Part shown: positions 42,925 to 54,634 of the stretch, piece after piece
How positions within the stretch are numbered: position 1 is the stretch's first letter
Layout: every line of letters starts with the position of its first letter
Assembly (NCBI RefSeq): GCF_000423225.1
Contig: NZ_AUHO01000011.1
Location: 1-64,000, forward strand
Direction of reading: 5' to 3'
Source: Kaistia adipata DSM 17808
Lineage (GTDB): Bacteria; Pseudomonadota; Alphaproteobacteria; Rhizobiales; Kaistiaceae
DNA length: 64,000 nt
Notes under the pieces: generated by a model
What the model was told of the DNA's origin: nothing
Databases searched by the model: none
What the model saw: only the letters and a program-made list of their open reading frames with translations
Program-made: the position numbers and the translations under genes

Positions 42925-44010
42925 ATGCCGAAACGTTCGATTGCCGTCGCCTCCATCCTTGCCTTCCTCGTGCCGTCACCGGCGGCCGTCGCCGCCGACG
43001 CGGCCTGTTCCTGCCGCCATCTGGAGAGCCTCCAGCAGGAGCTGCGCAACGCCGAGGCCCTGATCCGGATCCAGGGCGAGATCCGCGACAGGCTCGCCGC
43101 CATCGAGGCCCCGCTGATCGAGGCGAAGAAGCGCCCGACCCATCCCGATTCCGACGTCAACATCTATGACCGCTCAATCCGGGAACGGACGAAGATCCTG
43201 AGCACCTTCACGCTCCCCCACCCGCAGGCGAAGGGCTATTCCGGCCCAGAGTCGGTCAAGATGAGCTTCGGGACCTGCGAGCAGTCGGCGCGGGACCTCG
43301 ACGCGCTGAAGGCGGGCTCGCAATGCAGCGAGATCGCCGAGATCAACCTCGCGCACGAGGCCGCGCACCGGGCGGAATGCCTGCAGGCGGGCGCCGCCGA
43401 ATACTGGAAGCGGCTGCCGAGCCAGATGGCCGCCGAGGAGGTCGTCCGCTACATCGAGCAGGCCGCCGCGCTAAGGGGCCTGCTCAAGAAGGTGCTCGAC
43501 GACGGCGAGATGATCGTCGAGGCGGAGATGAAGCCCCGGGTCCAGGCGCCGCAATTCGACGTGACCTATTCCTACGTCACCGGCCCGATCCAGTTGCAGG
43601 GCCAGAGCTCGCCGGGATCGGACCAGTGGTCCCTCCATGGCAAGGGCCGGCAGGTTGCCAGGATCGCCAGGATGCGGCTGGCCGGGATGACCTGCACCTC
43701 GACCGGCCAGACCAACACCGACATCGACATGACGCTGCAGACGGACGGCCTGACCATGGCGCTGCAGGGGAAATCGACCAGCGCGCCGGGCGACGTGAAG
43801 GTCCAGTGCCGCGGCGGCCACGGCATGTCGATGCGCCCGCAGCAGGAGACCGGCAAGGGCGCCTATTTCACCGATCAGGAGCTACGGACGGAGACCATCC
43901 TGTCCCGCGACATCAAGGGCATGGAGTTCGCCAAGATGCTCGCCAAGGGCGGCCTGTCGGTCACGGGAACGGAAACCGTCACCGTGAAGCTGATCTGCCC
44001 GGGGGACTGA
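42925..44010 (+). CDS. Secreted protein with HEAAH zinc-peptidase-like motif
   Basis: I do not recognise a named family. The 361-residue protein has a Sec signal peptide ending VAADA and an N-terminal helical part with CSC at about 28-30. Residues 144-148 read HEAAH, a HExxH motif in a predicted helix, flanked by Cys134 and Cys152. An acidic helix AAEEVVRYIEQ at about 169-179 could supply a third ligand, as in gluzincin-type peptidases. The C-terminal half (about 205-361) is beta-rich with Cys residues and resembles no catalytic domain. Peptidase activity is a hypothesis. The ATG at 42925 follows GGGAGAG. Confidence 0.75.
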   Translation: MPKRSIAVASILAFLVPSPAAVAADAACSCRHLESLQQELRNAEALIRIQGEIRDRLAAIEAPLIEAKKRPTHPDSDVNIYDRSIRERTKILSTFTLPHPQAKGYSGPESVKMSFGTCEQSARDLDALKAGSQCSEIAEINLAHEAAHRAECLQAGAAEYWKRLPSQMAAEEVVRYIEQAAALRGLLKKVLDDGEMIVEAEMKPRVQAPQFDVTYSYVTGPIQLQGQSSPGSDQWSLHGKGRQVARIARMRLAGMTCTSTGQTNTDIDMTLQTDGLTMALQGKSTSAPGDVKVQCRGGHGMSMRPQQETGKGAYFTDQELRTETILSRDIKGMEFAKMLAKGGLSVTGTETVTVKLICPGD

Positions 44011-44049
44011 ACCCGGCATCCGGCACGTCCAACCGCCGGCCTGAAACGA

Positions 44050-44078
44050 CTTCGGCCCGGATCCGATCCGGGCCGAAG
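44050..44078. terminator. Hairpin between convergent genes
   Basis: A 13-base perfect stem (CTTCGGCCCGGAT with ATCCGGGCCGAAG) and a CCG loop lie between the secreted-protein gene and guaA. There is no T run, so termination could be Rho-assisted. Confidence 0.65.
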
Positions 44079-44109
44079 CGAATTCTGAACGTCGAAGGCG
44101 GCTCGCGCC

Positions 44110-45672
44110 TTATTCCCACTCGATCGTGCCCGGCGGCTTGCTCGTCACGTCGTAGACGACGCGGTTGACGCCCTTGACTTCGTTGATGATGCGGGTCGCG
44201 GCCTGGCCGAGGAACGCCATGTCGTAGGGATAGAAATCCGCCGTCATGCCGTCGACCGAGGTGACGGCGCGCAGCGCCAGCACGGAATCATAGGTACGGC
44301 CGTCGCCCATCACGCCAACCGTCTGCACCGGCAGCAGCACGGCGAAGGCCTGCCAGATCGTGTCGTAGAGGCCGGCCTTGCGGATCTCGTCGAGATAGAT
44401 CGCATCGGCCTTGCGAAGGATGTCGAGCTTTTCGCGGGTGACGCCGCCCGGCAGGCGGATGGCGAGGCCGGGACCCGGGAACGGATGGCGGCCGACGAAG
44501 CTGTCGGGCAGGCCGAGCTCGCGGCCGAGTGCGCGCACTTCGTCCTTGAAGAGTTCGCGCAGCGGCTCGACCAGCTTCATGTTCATGCGCGCCGGCAGGC
44601 CGCCGACATTGTGGTGCGACTTGATCGTCACCGAAGGGCCGCCCGAGAACGAGACGCTCTCGATCACGTCGGGATAGAGCGTGCCCTGGGCGAGGAACTC
44701 CGGCGCGCCCTTGCCGTCGCTGGCGATCTTCTTCGCCTCGGCGTCGAACACGTCGATGAACAGCTTGCCGATGATCTTGCGCTTGGTCTCGGGATCCGAG
44801 ACGCCCTCGAGCTCGCCGATGAAGAGATCGGACGCGTCGACATGCACCAGCGGGATGTTGAAGTGCTCACGGAACAGCGAGACGACCTGGTCGCCCTCGT
44901 TCAGGCGCATCAGGCCGTGGTCGACGAAGACGCAGGTGAGCTGGTCGCCGATCGCCTCGTGGATCAGCACGGCGGCGACGGCCGAATCGACGCCGCCGGA
45001 GAGCGCGCAGAGCACCCTGCCCTTGCCGACCTGGGCGCGGATCTTGGCGATCATCTCCTGGCGGTAGCCGGACATCGTCCAGTCCGACTTCATGCCGACG
45101 ATGCGGTGCACGAAATTCGAAAGCAGCTTGGCGCCGTCGGGCGTGTGCACGACCTCGGGATGGAACTGGACGCCGTAGAAGCGGCGCGCCTCGTCGGCGA
45201 TCGCCGCGAAGGGCGCGCCATCCGACACGGCGATGACCTTGAAGCCCTCGGGGATCCCCATGACCTTGTCGCCATGGCTCATCCAGACCTGATGACGGCT
45301 GCCCTGCTCCCAGACGCCCTCGAACAGCGGCGACGCTTCCTTGACCTCGACGAAGGCGCGGCCGAACTCGCGATGCTCGCTGGTCTCGACGCGGCCGCCG
45401 AGCTGGGCGGTCATGGTCTGCTCGCCATAGCAGATGCCGAGGACCGGGATGCCGGCCGCGAACACCGCCTCGGGCGCGCGGGGCGAGCCGATGTCGCCGG
45501 TGCTGGCGGGGCTGCCCGACAGGATCACGCCCTTCGGCTGCAGCTTCTCGAAGGCGGCGGCGGCGTTCTGGAACGGATGGATCTCGCAGTAGACGCCGGT
45601 CTCGCGCAGGCGGCGCGCGATCAGCTGCGTTACCTGCGATCCAAAATCGATGATGAGAATGCTGTCGGTCAT
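44110..45672 (-). CDS. guaA: GMP synthase (glutamine-hydrolysing)
   Basis: This 520-residue enzyme converts XMP to GMP. The class I glutaminase domain has the nucleophile Cys81 in GICYGEQ and the His/Glu pair in FHPEVVHT. The ATP-pyrophosphatase domain has SGGVDSAV (P-loop), and the C-terminal dimer domain ends KPPGTIEWE. All key residues are present and the length is standard. It acts after guaB, encoded about 2.4 kb away on the same strand with rsmB between. Confidence 0.97.
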   Translation of the reverse strand: MTDSILIIDFGSQVTQLIARRLRETGVYCEIHPFQNAAAAFEKLQPKGVILSGSPASTGDIGSPRAPEAVFAAGIPVLGICYGEQTMTAQLGGRVETSEHREFGRAFVEVKEASPLFEGVWEQGSRHQVWMSHGDKVMGIPEGFKVIAVSDGAPFAAIADEARRFYGVQFHPEVVHTPDGAKLLSNFVHRIVGMKSDWTMSGYRQEMIAKIRAQVGKGRVLCALSGGVDSAVAAVLIHEAIGDQLTCVFVDHGLMRLNEGDQVVSLFREHFNIPLVHVDASDLFIGELEGVSDPETKRKIIGKLFIDVFDAEAKKIASDGKGAPEFLAQGTLYPDVIESVSFSGGPSVTIKSHHNVGGLPARMNMKLVEPLRELFKDEVRALGRELGLPDSFVGRHPFPGPGLAIRLPGGVTREKLDILRKADAIYLDEIRKAGLYDTIWQAFAVLLPVQTVGVMGDGRTYDSVLALRAVTSVDGMTADFYPYDMAFLGQAATRIINEVKGVNRVVYDVTSKPPGTIEWE

Positions 45673-45771
45673 GGAGGCGGTCCGGGCGTCTGAGGGGATT
45701 GGCCCCTCGGTTAAGCGATCGCGCCGAAAACTGCAATCGCGGAGCTGCCGATCACGGCGTGCATAGGTGGC

Positions 45772-45792
45772 AAAACGGCCCCGAAAGGGCCG
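45772..45792 (-). terminator. Rho-independent terminator
   Basis: On the minus strand the stem CGGCCC/GGGCCG with a five-base loop is followed by TTTT. It follows the small membrane-protein gene and separates it from guaA, so guaA should have its own promoter in 45673-45771. Confidence 0.7.
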
Positions 45793-45809
45793 CCTGCGGT
45801 CTCATTCGG

Positions 45810-46109
45810 TCAGGGCGCGGCCGTCGCCGGCGTATCGACCGCCGGAGCCTCGTCGCCGGGAAGCGGCGGCTCGCTCGCTGCCGGCGTCTGGTTCCAGAGG
45901 CCGAACTCCAGGCAACCCTCGGGCGCCGGCCCCTCGACGAAGCGCTCCTGAAGCTTGCGGCAGGCGAAGGCACGCATGTCGCGCGGCAGATACCGGGTGA
46001 TCTCGACGCCGAGCGGATCGTTCGGATTGGCCGCCGCGAACACGTAGTACGCCCAATACCCGCCGAACAGCACGACCAGGATGGCGATCAGCCTCAACAG
46101 CCTGCGCAT
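45810..46109 (-). CDS. Small membrane-anchored hypothetical protein
   Basis: This 99-residue protein has one N-terminal membrane segment (LLRLIAILVVLFGGYWAYYV) with a positive flank, then a short periplasmic part with two cysteines (FACRKLQERF and EGCLEFGLW) and an acidic, Pro/Ala-rich tail. I recognise no family. The ATG at 46109 starts directly before the membrane segment. It lies between rsmB and guaA on the same strand. Confidence 0.75.
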   Translation of the reverse strand: MRRLLRLIAILVVLFGGYWAYYVFAAANPNDPLGVEITRYLPRDMRAFACRKLQERFVEGPAPEGCLEFGLWNQTPAASEPPLPGDEAPAVDTPATAAP

Positions 46110-46191
46110 CGATCTCTCCCCCATTGGCGGAACGCGTCGGGACGCGTTCCTGACTGGCACAAGACCCGCCCGATGCCGACGCGAAGCCGCG

Positions 46192-47505
46192 TCAGGCCGT
46201 GCGCGTCATCACGGAAACGAAGAAGCCATCCGTGCCGCTGACCCGCGGGGTCATCAGCAGGCCATTGGCGAGATAGCGGACCGCCGGGCCGAGGATGTTC
46301 ATCGATTCCTGCTCATACGCCTCGACGACCGCCTGCGGCGGCACGACGGCGAAACCGGGATGGGCCGCCAGGAACGCCGCGACCTGGTCGGTGTTCTCTT
46401 CTTCCAGAACCGAGCAGGTGATGTAGGCGAGCCGGCCGCCGGTCTTGACGTAGCGAGCCGCGGTATCGAGCACCAGCGCCTGGTCCTTGTTGCGCTCGGC
46501 GAGGCTGCCCGGCCGGATGCGCCACTTGGCGTCCGGGTTGCGGCGCCAGGTGCCGGTGCCCGTGCAGGGCGCGTCGACAAGCACGAGGTCCATGCGATGT
46601 TCGAGATCGTCGAGCACGTCGCTGTTCGGGCGCGGCGTGCGGACCTGCACGTTGCGCACGCCGGCGCGCGCCAGACGATCGTGGATCGGCGCCAGGCGAC
46701 GACGGTCGCTGTCATGCGCGAAGATCTGGCCGTGGTTCTGCATCGCCGCCGCGAGCGCCAGCGTCTTGCCGCCACCACCGGCGCAGAGATCGAGCACCTG
46801 CTGGCCCGGCCGCGCGCCGGCGAATTCGGCGGCGAGCTGGCTGCCGAGATCCTGGATCTCGATCTGGCCCTTCAGGAACGGCTCCGTCGAGGCGATGTGC
46901 GGCTCGCCGGAGCCCGGCTCCAGCGGCAGGCGCAGGCACAGCGTCGATAGCGCCGGGCGCTCCGGCGTCCGGCCGATCGCGGCCTCGAGCTGCGCGGCGG
47001 CATGGTCGGCCTCGGCCTTCAGCGTGTTGACGCGCAGATCGAGCGGCGCCGGCGTCGCGAGCGCCTGCATCTCGGCGACGACGTCGTCGCCGAAGACGCG
47101 CGCCAGATTGGGCGCCAGCCATTCCGGATAGTCGCCGCGCACGAAATCCGGCGCATCGGCAAGGCGGTCGCTCGAAAGCGCGGCGCGTTCCTCGTCCGTC
47201 AGCGGCGCCGGCGCGAAACGCTCGCCGGAGAAGAGTTTCTCGATCGCCGCGAGGTCGTGCCCGCGATGCAGGCGGAACAGGCCGAGCAGGATGGCGCGGC
47301 CGTCCTCGCCGCCGGCCACGGCCGCGGACGAGTTCTTGTGGCGGAGCGCATCGAAGACGAGATCGCCGATCGCGCGCCGGTCCTTCGATCCGGCGAAGCG
47401 GTGCGCGAGGCCCCAGTCCTTCAACGCGTCGGGCGCGGGACGGCGGCGGGTGGCGATATCATCGAGAACTTCGATGGCGGCGGAGATGCGTGCGGCTGGG
47501 ATCAT
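46192..47505 (-). CDS. RsmB/NOP-family RNA cytosine-5 methyltransferase
   Basis: This 437-residue enzyme methylates cytosine C5 in rRNA. The N-terminal half is the helical NusB-like domain. The catalytic half has the AdoMet site DLCAGGGGKTLALAA, motif IV DAPCTGTGTWRRNPD with one active Cys and motif VI TCSVLEEEN with the second Cys. It resembles RsmB (16S C967) but the paralogues cannot be separated by eye. It starts 12 bases after the MAPEG gene ends and is probably cotranscribed with it. Confidence 0.92.
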   Translation of the reverse strand: MIPAARISAAIEVLDDIATRRRPAPDALKDWGLAHRFAGSKDRRAIGDLVFDALRHKNSSAAVAGGEDGRAILLGLFRLHRGHDLAAIEKLFSGERFAPAPLTDEERAALSSDRLADAPDFVRGDYPEWLAPNLARVFGDDVVAEMQALATPAPLDLRVNTLKAEADHAAAQLEAAIGRTPERPALSTLCLRLPLEPGSGEPHIASTEPFLKGQIEIQDLGSQLAAEFAGARPGQQVLDLCAGGGGKTLALAAAMQNHGQIFAHDSDRRRLAPIHDRLARAGVRNVQVRTPRPNSDVLDDLEHRMDLVLVDAPCTGTGTWRRNPDAKWRIRPGSLAERNKDQALVLDTAARYVKTGGRLAYITCSVLEEENTDQVAAFLAAHPGFAVVPPQAVVEAYEQESMNILGPAVRYLANGLLMTPRVSGTDGFFVSVMTRTA

Positions 47506-47517
47506 GGTCCGGGGCTT

Positions 47518-47925
47518 CTAGAGGATACGGACGGCGAGGTCGAGCCAGAGGAAGAAGACCAGCACGAATCCGGCGAGAAAGCTGACATGCCGCAGCAGGA
47601 GCTGCCCGCTGAGCGCGGCGAAGGTATGCACCAGCCGCGAGAGGACGAACAGCCAGGCGACGGAGAGTTCGAGGATCGAGACGCCGTCGATCCCGAACAG
47701 GAAGCCGACGACGACGAAGAACAGCAGCGGCAGCTCGAACTGGTTGGCGAGATGGCGGCGCGCCTCCGCCGAGGCGCGCGGCTCGTCGATGCCGGGGGCG
47801 AAATCGGTGTCCGGCACGGCGCCGCTCCGGAGCGCCTGCTGTCGCGTGACGCTGAGCCAGAGATAGACGCAGGCGATCAGCACGAACTGGGCGATCGCCG
47901 GCCACAGGATGACGGTCTTCAGCAT
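47518..47925 (-). CDS. MAPEG family membrane protein
   Basis: This 135-residue protein has four hydrophobic segments and the MAPEG-type loop: RRHLANQFELPLLFF after the first long loop, then SRLVHTFAALSG. The family includes microsomal glutathione transferase-like proteins of the membrane; bacterial members are mostly uncharacterised. It is between guaB and rsmB on the same strand. Confidence 0.9.
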   Translation of the reverse strand: MLKTVILWPAIAQFVLIACVYLWLSVTRQQALRSGAVPDTDFAPGIDEPRASAEARRHLANQFELPLLFFVVVGFLFGIDGVSILELSVAWLFVLSRLVHTFAALSGQLLLRHVSFLAGFVLVFFLWLDLAVRIL

Positions 47926-47991
47926 GGAGCCCCCGAGAAGTCGCGAACGGAAGGATGGCGGCCGGGCTTCCCCGGCAGAACGCTAATACGA

Positions 47992-48024
47992 GCGAGGGGC
48001 GGAAGTTCCGCTTCCGCCCCTCGC
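47992..48024 (-). terminator. Terminator hairpin downstream of guaB
   Basis: A 14-base perfect stem (GCGAGGGGCGGAAG with CTTCCGCCCCTCGC) and a five-base loop lie about 30 bases after the guaB stop. On the minus strand it is followed by TCGTATT rather than a pure T run. Confidence 0.75.
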
Positions 48025-48053
48025 CTGTTCGTTCCGCGTGCCGAAGACCTGCC

Positions 48054-49858
<1,805 letters not shown>

Positions 49859-50836
49859 ATGCGCCTGAAAGACACGTCGCTCTACCAAAACTTCCGGCGA
49901 ATTCGAATCAGGATCAAGTACGGCCTCAATCGGCAGCAGGCACGCCTTCCCTGGATCGGCGAAGCGCTGGTCCGGCGGTGGCATGTCCGGCGCTACGAGA
50001 AGGCGATGGGCGCAACGCCTCGCCTGAACCCTCCAGTCACGTTCTCCGAACACCTGATCCATCGCATCCTGTTCGACCGCGACCCGCGCCTGAAGATCGT
50101 TTCCGACAAGCTCGCCGTCCGGTCGTTGATCGAAGAACGCGTCGGACCGGACTATGTCGTCCCTCTGCTCGGTGCATGGGATGATGCCGCGCATATCGCG
50201 TGGGAGACCCTGCCAACCAGCTACGTACTGAAGCCAAACCATGGATCGGGAATGGTATCAGTCGTTCACGACGCGAGTTCCGTTGATCGCCAGAAGCTTC
50301 GGGCCGAGGCTCGGTCATGGCTCGGCACTGACTACTATGATGTCGCACGCGAATGGGGGTATCAGAGCCTGCCTCGTCGCATCCTCGCCGAAACGCTTCT
50401 GACTGGCCTGGACGGCGCCCCGCCCCCAGAGGTCCAGGTAATGACCTTTCACGGCAAGGCCGTCCTGATGCGGGTCCTGACGGGCAGGAAAGGCAAGGGT
50501 ACTCGCCTTGCGAATTGGTTTGACGTGAATGGGGTCGAACAGAACCTTCGCTCAAAGGATATTGCCATCGGATCTTATCGTTTGAGCCGCGACACGGCGC
50601 GCCTATTGGCCAGCCTCGCGGGAAGGGCAGCCGTCGGCTTCGACCATTTGAGGGTCGATTTCTACCTCACCGATAGCGGCCCCAGGATCGGCGAACTGAC
50701 CTCCTACCATGCTAGCGGCATCGTGGAATGGAACGACTTGACCTATGATGAGATGCTCGGGAAGTGCTGGCGAGACCCATCGGAGGCGTCCCGGCGCGCC
50801 CAGGGCGAGCCGTTCCTTTTTGATCATGCCCACTGA
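49859..50836 (+). CDS. TupA-like ATP-grasp protein
   Basis: This 325-residue protein resembles the TupA-like ATP-grasp family found in polysaccharide and teichuronopeptide loci: NPPVTFSEHLIHRILFDRD, then SDKLAVRSLIEERVG, LPTSYVLKPNHGSGMV (ATP-binding strand), ILAETLLTG, and FDHLRVDFYL with GELTSYHASG at the metal site. The family probably ligates an amino acid or peptide to a sugar. No polysaccharide gene is adjacent. Some stretches are poorer in GC than the neighbours (positions 50521-50580 count 29 G+C of 60), suggesting transfer. The start is uncertain: ATG at 49859 or TTG at 49832. Confidence 0.82.
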   Translation: MRLKDTSLYQNFRRIRIRIKYGLNRQQARLPWIGEALVRRWHVRRYEKAMGATPRLNPPVTFSEHLIHRILFDRDPRLKIVSDKLAVRSLIEERVGPDYVVPLLGAWDDAAHIAWETLPTSYVLKPNHGSGMVSVVHDASSVDRQKLRAEARSWLGTDYYDVAREWGYQSLPRRILAETLLTGLDGAPPPEVQVMTFHGKAVLMRVLTGRKGKGTRLANWFDVNGVEQNLRSKDIAIGSYRLSRDTARLLASLAGRAAVGFDHLRVDFYLTDSGPRIGELTSYHASGIVEWNDLTYDEMLGKCWRDPSEASRRAQGEPFLFDHAH

Positions 50837-50952
50837 TTACCCACCGAGCAGACCATCTCCGTGCCGCGCACCGGATTGCCGAGCGGAGAGTGACTAGCAT
50901 CTTCCTCCAACTGGCCTAATGTGTGTTGCCCTGCCTGCCGAGTTGGAGCTCC

Positions 50953-52401
50953 ATGACTCCACATCGCCCGCCCGACCGTATCCTGCTCCCGTTGATCGTC
51001 GCCTGCGCGCTGTTCATGGAGAACCTCGATTCGACGGTGCTCTCGACCTCGCTGCCGGCGATCGCGCGCGACTTCGGCGTCAGCCCGATCGATCTCAAGC
51101 TGGCGCTGACCTCCTATCTGCTGACGATCGCCGTCTTCATCCCCGCCTCCGGCTGGGTCGCCGACCGGTTCGGCGCGCGCGCGGTCTTCCGCCTCGCCAT
51201 AACGCTGTTCACGCTCGGATCGATCTGCTGCGGGCTGTCGAGCTCGATCCCCGAGATCGTCGCCTCGCGCGTGCTGCAGGGCATCGGCGGCGCCATGATG
51301 GTGCCGGTCGGGCGACTGGTGATCCTGAAATCGGTCTCGAAGTCGGAACTGGTCGGCGCGCTGGCCTGGCTCACCGTGCCCGCCCTGATCGGCCCCGTCG
51401 TCGGACCGGTCGTCGGCGGCTTCATCACCACCTATTTCGACTGGCGCTGGATCTTCTGGATCAACGTGCCGATCGGCGTCCTCGGCATCGTGCTGGCCAC
51501 GCTGTTCATTCCCGACATTCGCGGCGAGGAGCGAGTCCGCTTCGATTTCGTCGGCTTCCTGCTGACGACGTTCGGCATCGCCGGCTTCATCACCGGATCG
51601 ACCTCGCTCGGCCTCAACCTGATGCCGTGGTCCTATGTCTTCGCGCTGCTGTTCGGCGGCGCCGCGCTGCTGACAACCTACTTCTTCTACAGCCGCCGCG
51701 TCGCCAACCCGATCCTCGACCTGTCGCTGTTCACGATCCCGAGCTTCGCCGCCAGCGTCATCGGAGGCATGCTGTTCCGCATCGGCATCGGCGCGCTGCC
51801 CTTCCTGCTGCCGCTGATGCTGCAGATCGGCTACGGACTGACGCCGTTCCAGTCCGGCACGATCACCTTCGTCTCGGCGCTCGGCGCCATCGCGATGAAG
51901 TTCGTCGCGCCGCCGCTGCTGCGCCGCTTCGGATTCCGCCGCGTGCTGATCGCCAACTCGTTCATCGCCGCGTTCTTCGTCGCGATCCCGGCCGCCTTCT
52001 CGATCGGCACCTCGATGCACCTGATCACCGGCCTCTTGTTCATCGGCGGGTTCTTCCGTTCGCTGCAGTTCACCAGCGCCAATGCGCTCGCCTTCGCCGA
52101 CGTGCCGCTGGCGAAGATGAGCCGCGCCACCAGCATGACCAGCGTCTTCCAGCAGCTCTCGCTGTCGCTCGGGATTTCGGTCGGCGCCATCGCGCTGCAG
52201 CTGACCATGACGGCGCATGGCGGCGCGCTCGGGCTCGCCGATTTCCACCCGGCCTTCCTTGCCGTCGGCCTGATCTCGCTCTGCTCGGTGATCGCTTTCC
52301 TGCGCATGCCGCATGACGCGGGCGAGGAGATGTCCGGCCGCCGCGTCGTCACCAAGGAACTGGCGCCCGACCCGGTCACGGCGATGCGCGAACGGGCCTA
52401 G
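50953..52401 (+). CDS. MFS transporter, DHA2 (drug:H+ antiporter) type
   Basis: This 482-residue inner-membrane protein has 13-14 hydrophobic segments. The DHA2 pattern is clear: helix 1 FMENLDSTVLSTSLPAIA, the loop 2-3 motif GWVADRFGARAVF, and motif C GPVVGPVVGGF in helix 5. Such proteins export drugs or metabolites by proton antiport. The ATG at 50953 is preferred because GGAG lies four bases upstream. It converges with rlmE. Confidence 0.9.
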   Translation: MTPHRPPDRILLPLIVACALFMENLDSTVLSTSLPAIARDFGVSPIDLKLALTSYLLTIAVFIPASGWVADRFGARAVFRLAITLFTLGSICCGLSSSIPEIVASRVLQGIGGAMMVPVGRLVILKSVSKSELVGALAWLTVPALIGPVVGPVVGGFITTYFDWRWIFWINVPIGVLGIVLATLFIPDIRGEERVRFDFVGFLLTTFGIAGFITGSTSLGLNLMPWSYVFALLFGGAALLTTYFFYSRRVANPILDLSLFTIPSFAASVIGGMLFRIGIGALPFLLPLMLQIGYGLTPFQSGTITFVSALGAIAMKFVAPPLLRRFGFRRVLIANSFIAAFFVAIPAAFSIGTSMHLITGLLFIGGFFRSLQFTSANALAFADVPLAKMSRATSMTSVFQQLSLSLGISVGAIALQLTMTAHGGALGLADFHPAFLAVGLISLCSVIAFLRMPHDAGEEMSGRRVVTKELAPDPVTAMRERA

Positions 52402-52451
52402 CCACTTCGTCGGTTGGGAATCTCTTCGCGCGAAGCGGGAGAGCGAGCGGC

Positions 52452-53213
52452 TTACGGCCGCCAGCCCTCGTCCGTGCCCTCGTCGTCACCGCCATCACGC
52501 GGGTCGACGGCCGACTTGCGGCCCTTGAAGCCCTTGGCGAGCAGGAAGAGCTCGACCGAACCAGCGCGGCTGGCCGGCGGCTTGATGTGATAGACCTGCG
52601 CGAAATGCTGCTTGAGTTGGGTCAGCACCGTGCCTTCGGCGCCGCCGCGGAACACCTTGGTCAGGAAGTGGCCGCCGGGCTTCAGCACATTGAGGGCGAA
52701 ATCGACGGCGACCTCGCAGAGATGCGTCGTCCGCAGGTGATCGGTCTTCTGGTGCCCGGTCGTCGGCGCCGCCATGTCGGACATGACGACGTCGGCCGGT
52801 CCCCCCAGAGCCTCTTCGAGCAGGGCCGGCGCGTCCTCGTCGAGAAAATCCTTCTGGAACAGGATGACGCCCGGCAGTTCGTCCATCTCGAGATAGTCGA
52901 TGGCGACGACCAGCTTGTTGTCGTCGGTCGAGCCGACGCGCTCGACGGCGACCTGCGACCAGCCGCCCGGCGCGGCGCCGAGATCGACCACCTTCATGCC
53001 CGGCGCCAGGATCTTATGCTTGTCGTCGATCTCGATCAGCTTGTAGGCGGCGCGCGAGCGATAGCCCTCGCGCTTCGAGCGCGCGACATAGGGATCGTTC
53101 AGCTGGCGCTGCAGCCAGCGCTGCGACGAGGCCGTCCGTCCCCGGGCCGTCTTGACCCGGACGGTCAGTTCGCGCCCGCCGGAGCCCCTGCCCTTGTTTC
53201 TATCGGAGCTCAT
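52452..53213 (-). CDS. rlmE: 23S rRNA (uridine-2'-O) methyltransferase RlmE
   Basis: This 253-residue FtsJ/RrmJ enzyme methylates U2552 of 23S rRNA. The AdoMet site [15 protein letters not shown] and the catalytic K-D-K-E set ([27 protein letters not shown] and the Glu in [12 protein letters not shown]) are present. A basic N-terminal arm (first 40 residues) and an acidic C-terminal tail are longer than in E. coli. The start overlaps the stop of the Ppx/GppA gene by four bases, so the two are translated together. Confidence 0.95.
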   Translation of the reverse strand: MSSDRNKGRGSGGRELTVRVKTARGRTASSQRWLQRQLNDPYVARSKREGYRSRAAYKLIEIDDKHKILAPGMKVVDLGAAPGGWSQVAVERVGSTDDNKLVVAIDYLEMDELPGVILFQKDFLDEDAPALLEEALGGPADVVMSDMAAPTTGHQKTDHLRTTHLCEVAVDFALNVLKPGGHFLTKVFRGGAEGTVLTQLKQHFAQVYHIKPPASRAGSVELFLLAKGFKGRKSAVDPRDGGDDEGTDEGWRP

Positions 53214-54634
53214 TGACCACGTCCCCCTTGCCGATGCGGCGCGCGGCGCCAGACGCCGTCCTCAGCCATCATCTCCACCAGGATCCCTTCGCGCAGCCCC
53301 CGATCGGCTACCCGCAGGCGCTGGCAGGGCCAGCGGCGGCGAATGGCCTCGAGGATCGCGCAGCCCGCGAGCACGAGATCCGCGCGTTCCTTGCCGATGC
53401 AGGGATTGGCGATGCGCGCGGCATAGTCCATCCCCGTCAGCGTGTTCATCATCAGATTGACCTCGTCCGCCGACATCCAGGTGCCGTCGACGCGGCGACG
53501 ATCATAGCGATCGAGCCCGAGATGGACACCGGCCAGCGTCGTGACCGTGCCGGAGGTGCCCAGCATGTGCAGGTTGCCGGCGGCGACCGCCTGGTCGAGC
53601 GCCGGCGCCTCGGGAAAGGCGCTCAGCATCTCGGACACTTCCACCACCATCGCCTCGAACACCTCGGCGGTGACCGTCTCGCCGCCGTGCCGCTCGCTCA
53701 GCGTGACGACGCCGACCGGCAGCGACGCCCAGGTGCGGATGCGGTCGGACATGCGCCGTCGCCGTCCCTCGACAGGCCGGGTCAGGTCGATCCAGACCAG
53801 TTCGGACGAGCCGCCGCCGATGTCGAAAAGCAGCACGCCGTTCGAATTGGGATCGATCAGCGAGGCGCAGCCGGAGACCGCGAGGCGTGCCTCCGTCTCG
53901 CGCGAGACGATCTCGAGCGCCAGGCCCGTCTCGCTGCGCACGCGCTCGAGAAAGATCGGGCCGTTCTCGGCCGAGCGACAGGCTTCGGTGGCGATCAACC
54001 GGGCGCGCGCGACGCCGCGATCGGCGAGCTTGGACCGGCAGATCCGCAGGGCGTCGACGGCCCTGTCCATGGCCGCCTCGCCGAGCCGGCCGCTTCGCCC
54101 GACGCCCTCGCCCAGTCGCACGATGCGCGAAAACGCATCGACGACGCGAAAGCCCCGCTCGCGCGGCTGCGCGATCAGCAGGCGGCAATTGTTGGTGCCG
54201 AGATCGAGGGCGGCGTAGAGCGTGTCCGGCGGCGCCGCGCTTTCGGCATGGGCAGGCTCGGCCTGACGGGCTTGCGTCCGCGCCGGCTGCGGCTGGGCCG
54301 GTGCGTGAGCGTGACGTGCGGGCGCGCCGCCGGGTCGCCCCGGAGCGCCGGACTTCGCGTTCGCCTGACCACGATTGTTCGCGCCGCGCTCGACAGGCCC
54401 CGAACGAGCCTTCTCCGCGGCCTGCGCCGCGATCGGCTTTTCGCCGGCGGCATAGACGGGCCGGCGCTTCTTGCGCCGCCTGCCCTTCTTCTTGCCCGGC
54501 GACCCCGCGCCAGGGCCACGATGCCCCTGGCCAGAACCGCCGACGGTCCCGACATGATTCCGCGCAGTCGTCGCGGAATCGCTGACGGGCGCCCTGGAGT
54601 CCGCGCTTTGCGGCTCCTCGCCCGATACTGTCAC
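53210..54634 (-). CDS. Ppx/GppA phosphatase with long basic N-terminal extension
   Basis: This 474-residue protein has the exopolyphosphatase/guanosine pentaphosphatase domain from about residue 139: [13 protein letters not shown] (phosphate 1 loop), [25 protein letters not shown] (phosphate 2) and [12 protein letters not shown]. Residues 1-135 are low-complexity, rich in Gly, Ala, Pro and Arg, with a strongly basic run ([13 protein letters not shown] at about 47-59) that may bind RNA or polyphosphate. The GTG at 54634 is chosen because GAAGGA lies six bases upstream; a TTG further up would add 11 residues. It is coupled to rlmE by a four-base overlap. Confidence 0.9.
   Translation of the reverse strand: MTVSGEEPQSADSRAPVSDSATTARNHVGTVGGSGQGHRGPGAGSPGKKKGRRRKKRRPVYAAGEKPIAAQAAEKARSGPVERGANNRGQANAKSGAPGRPGGAPARHAHAPAQPQPARTQARQAEPAHAESAAPPDTLYAALDLGTNNCRLLIAQPRERGFRVVDAFSRIVRLGEGVGRSGRLGEAAMDRAVDALRICRSKLADRGVARARLIATEACRSAENGPIFLERVRSETGLALEIVSRETEARLAVSGCASLIDPNSNGVLLFDIGGGSSELVWIDLTRPVEGRRRRMSDRIRTWASLPVGVVTLSERHGGETVTAEVFEAMVVEVSEMLSAFPEAPALDQAVAAGNLHMLGTSGTVTTLAGVHLGLDRYDRRRVDGTWMSADEVNLMMNTLTGMDYAARIANPCIGKERADLVLAGCAILEAIRRRWPCQRLRVADRGLREGILVEMMAEDGVWRRAPHRQGGRGQ

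Noticed and set aside
50824-52314. A 496-residue open frame on the minus strand
   Set aside because: It mirrors the MFS transporter and is an extremely charged Asp/Glu/Arg-rich sequence, typical of antisense to a membrane protein.
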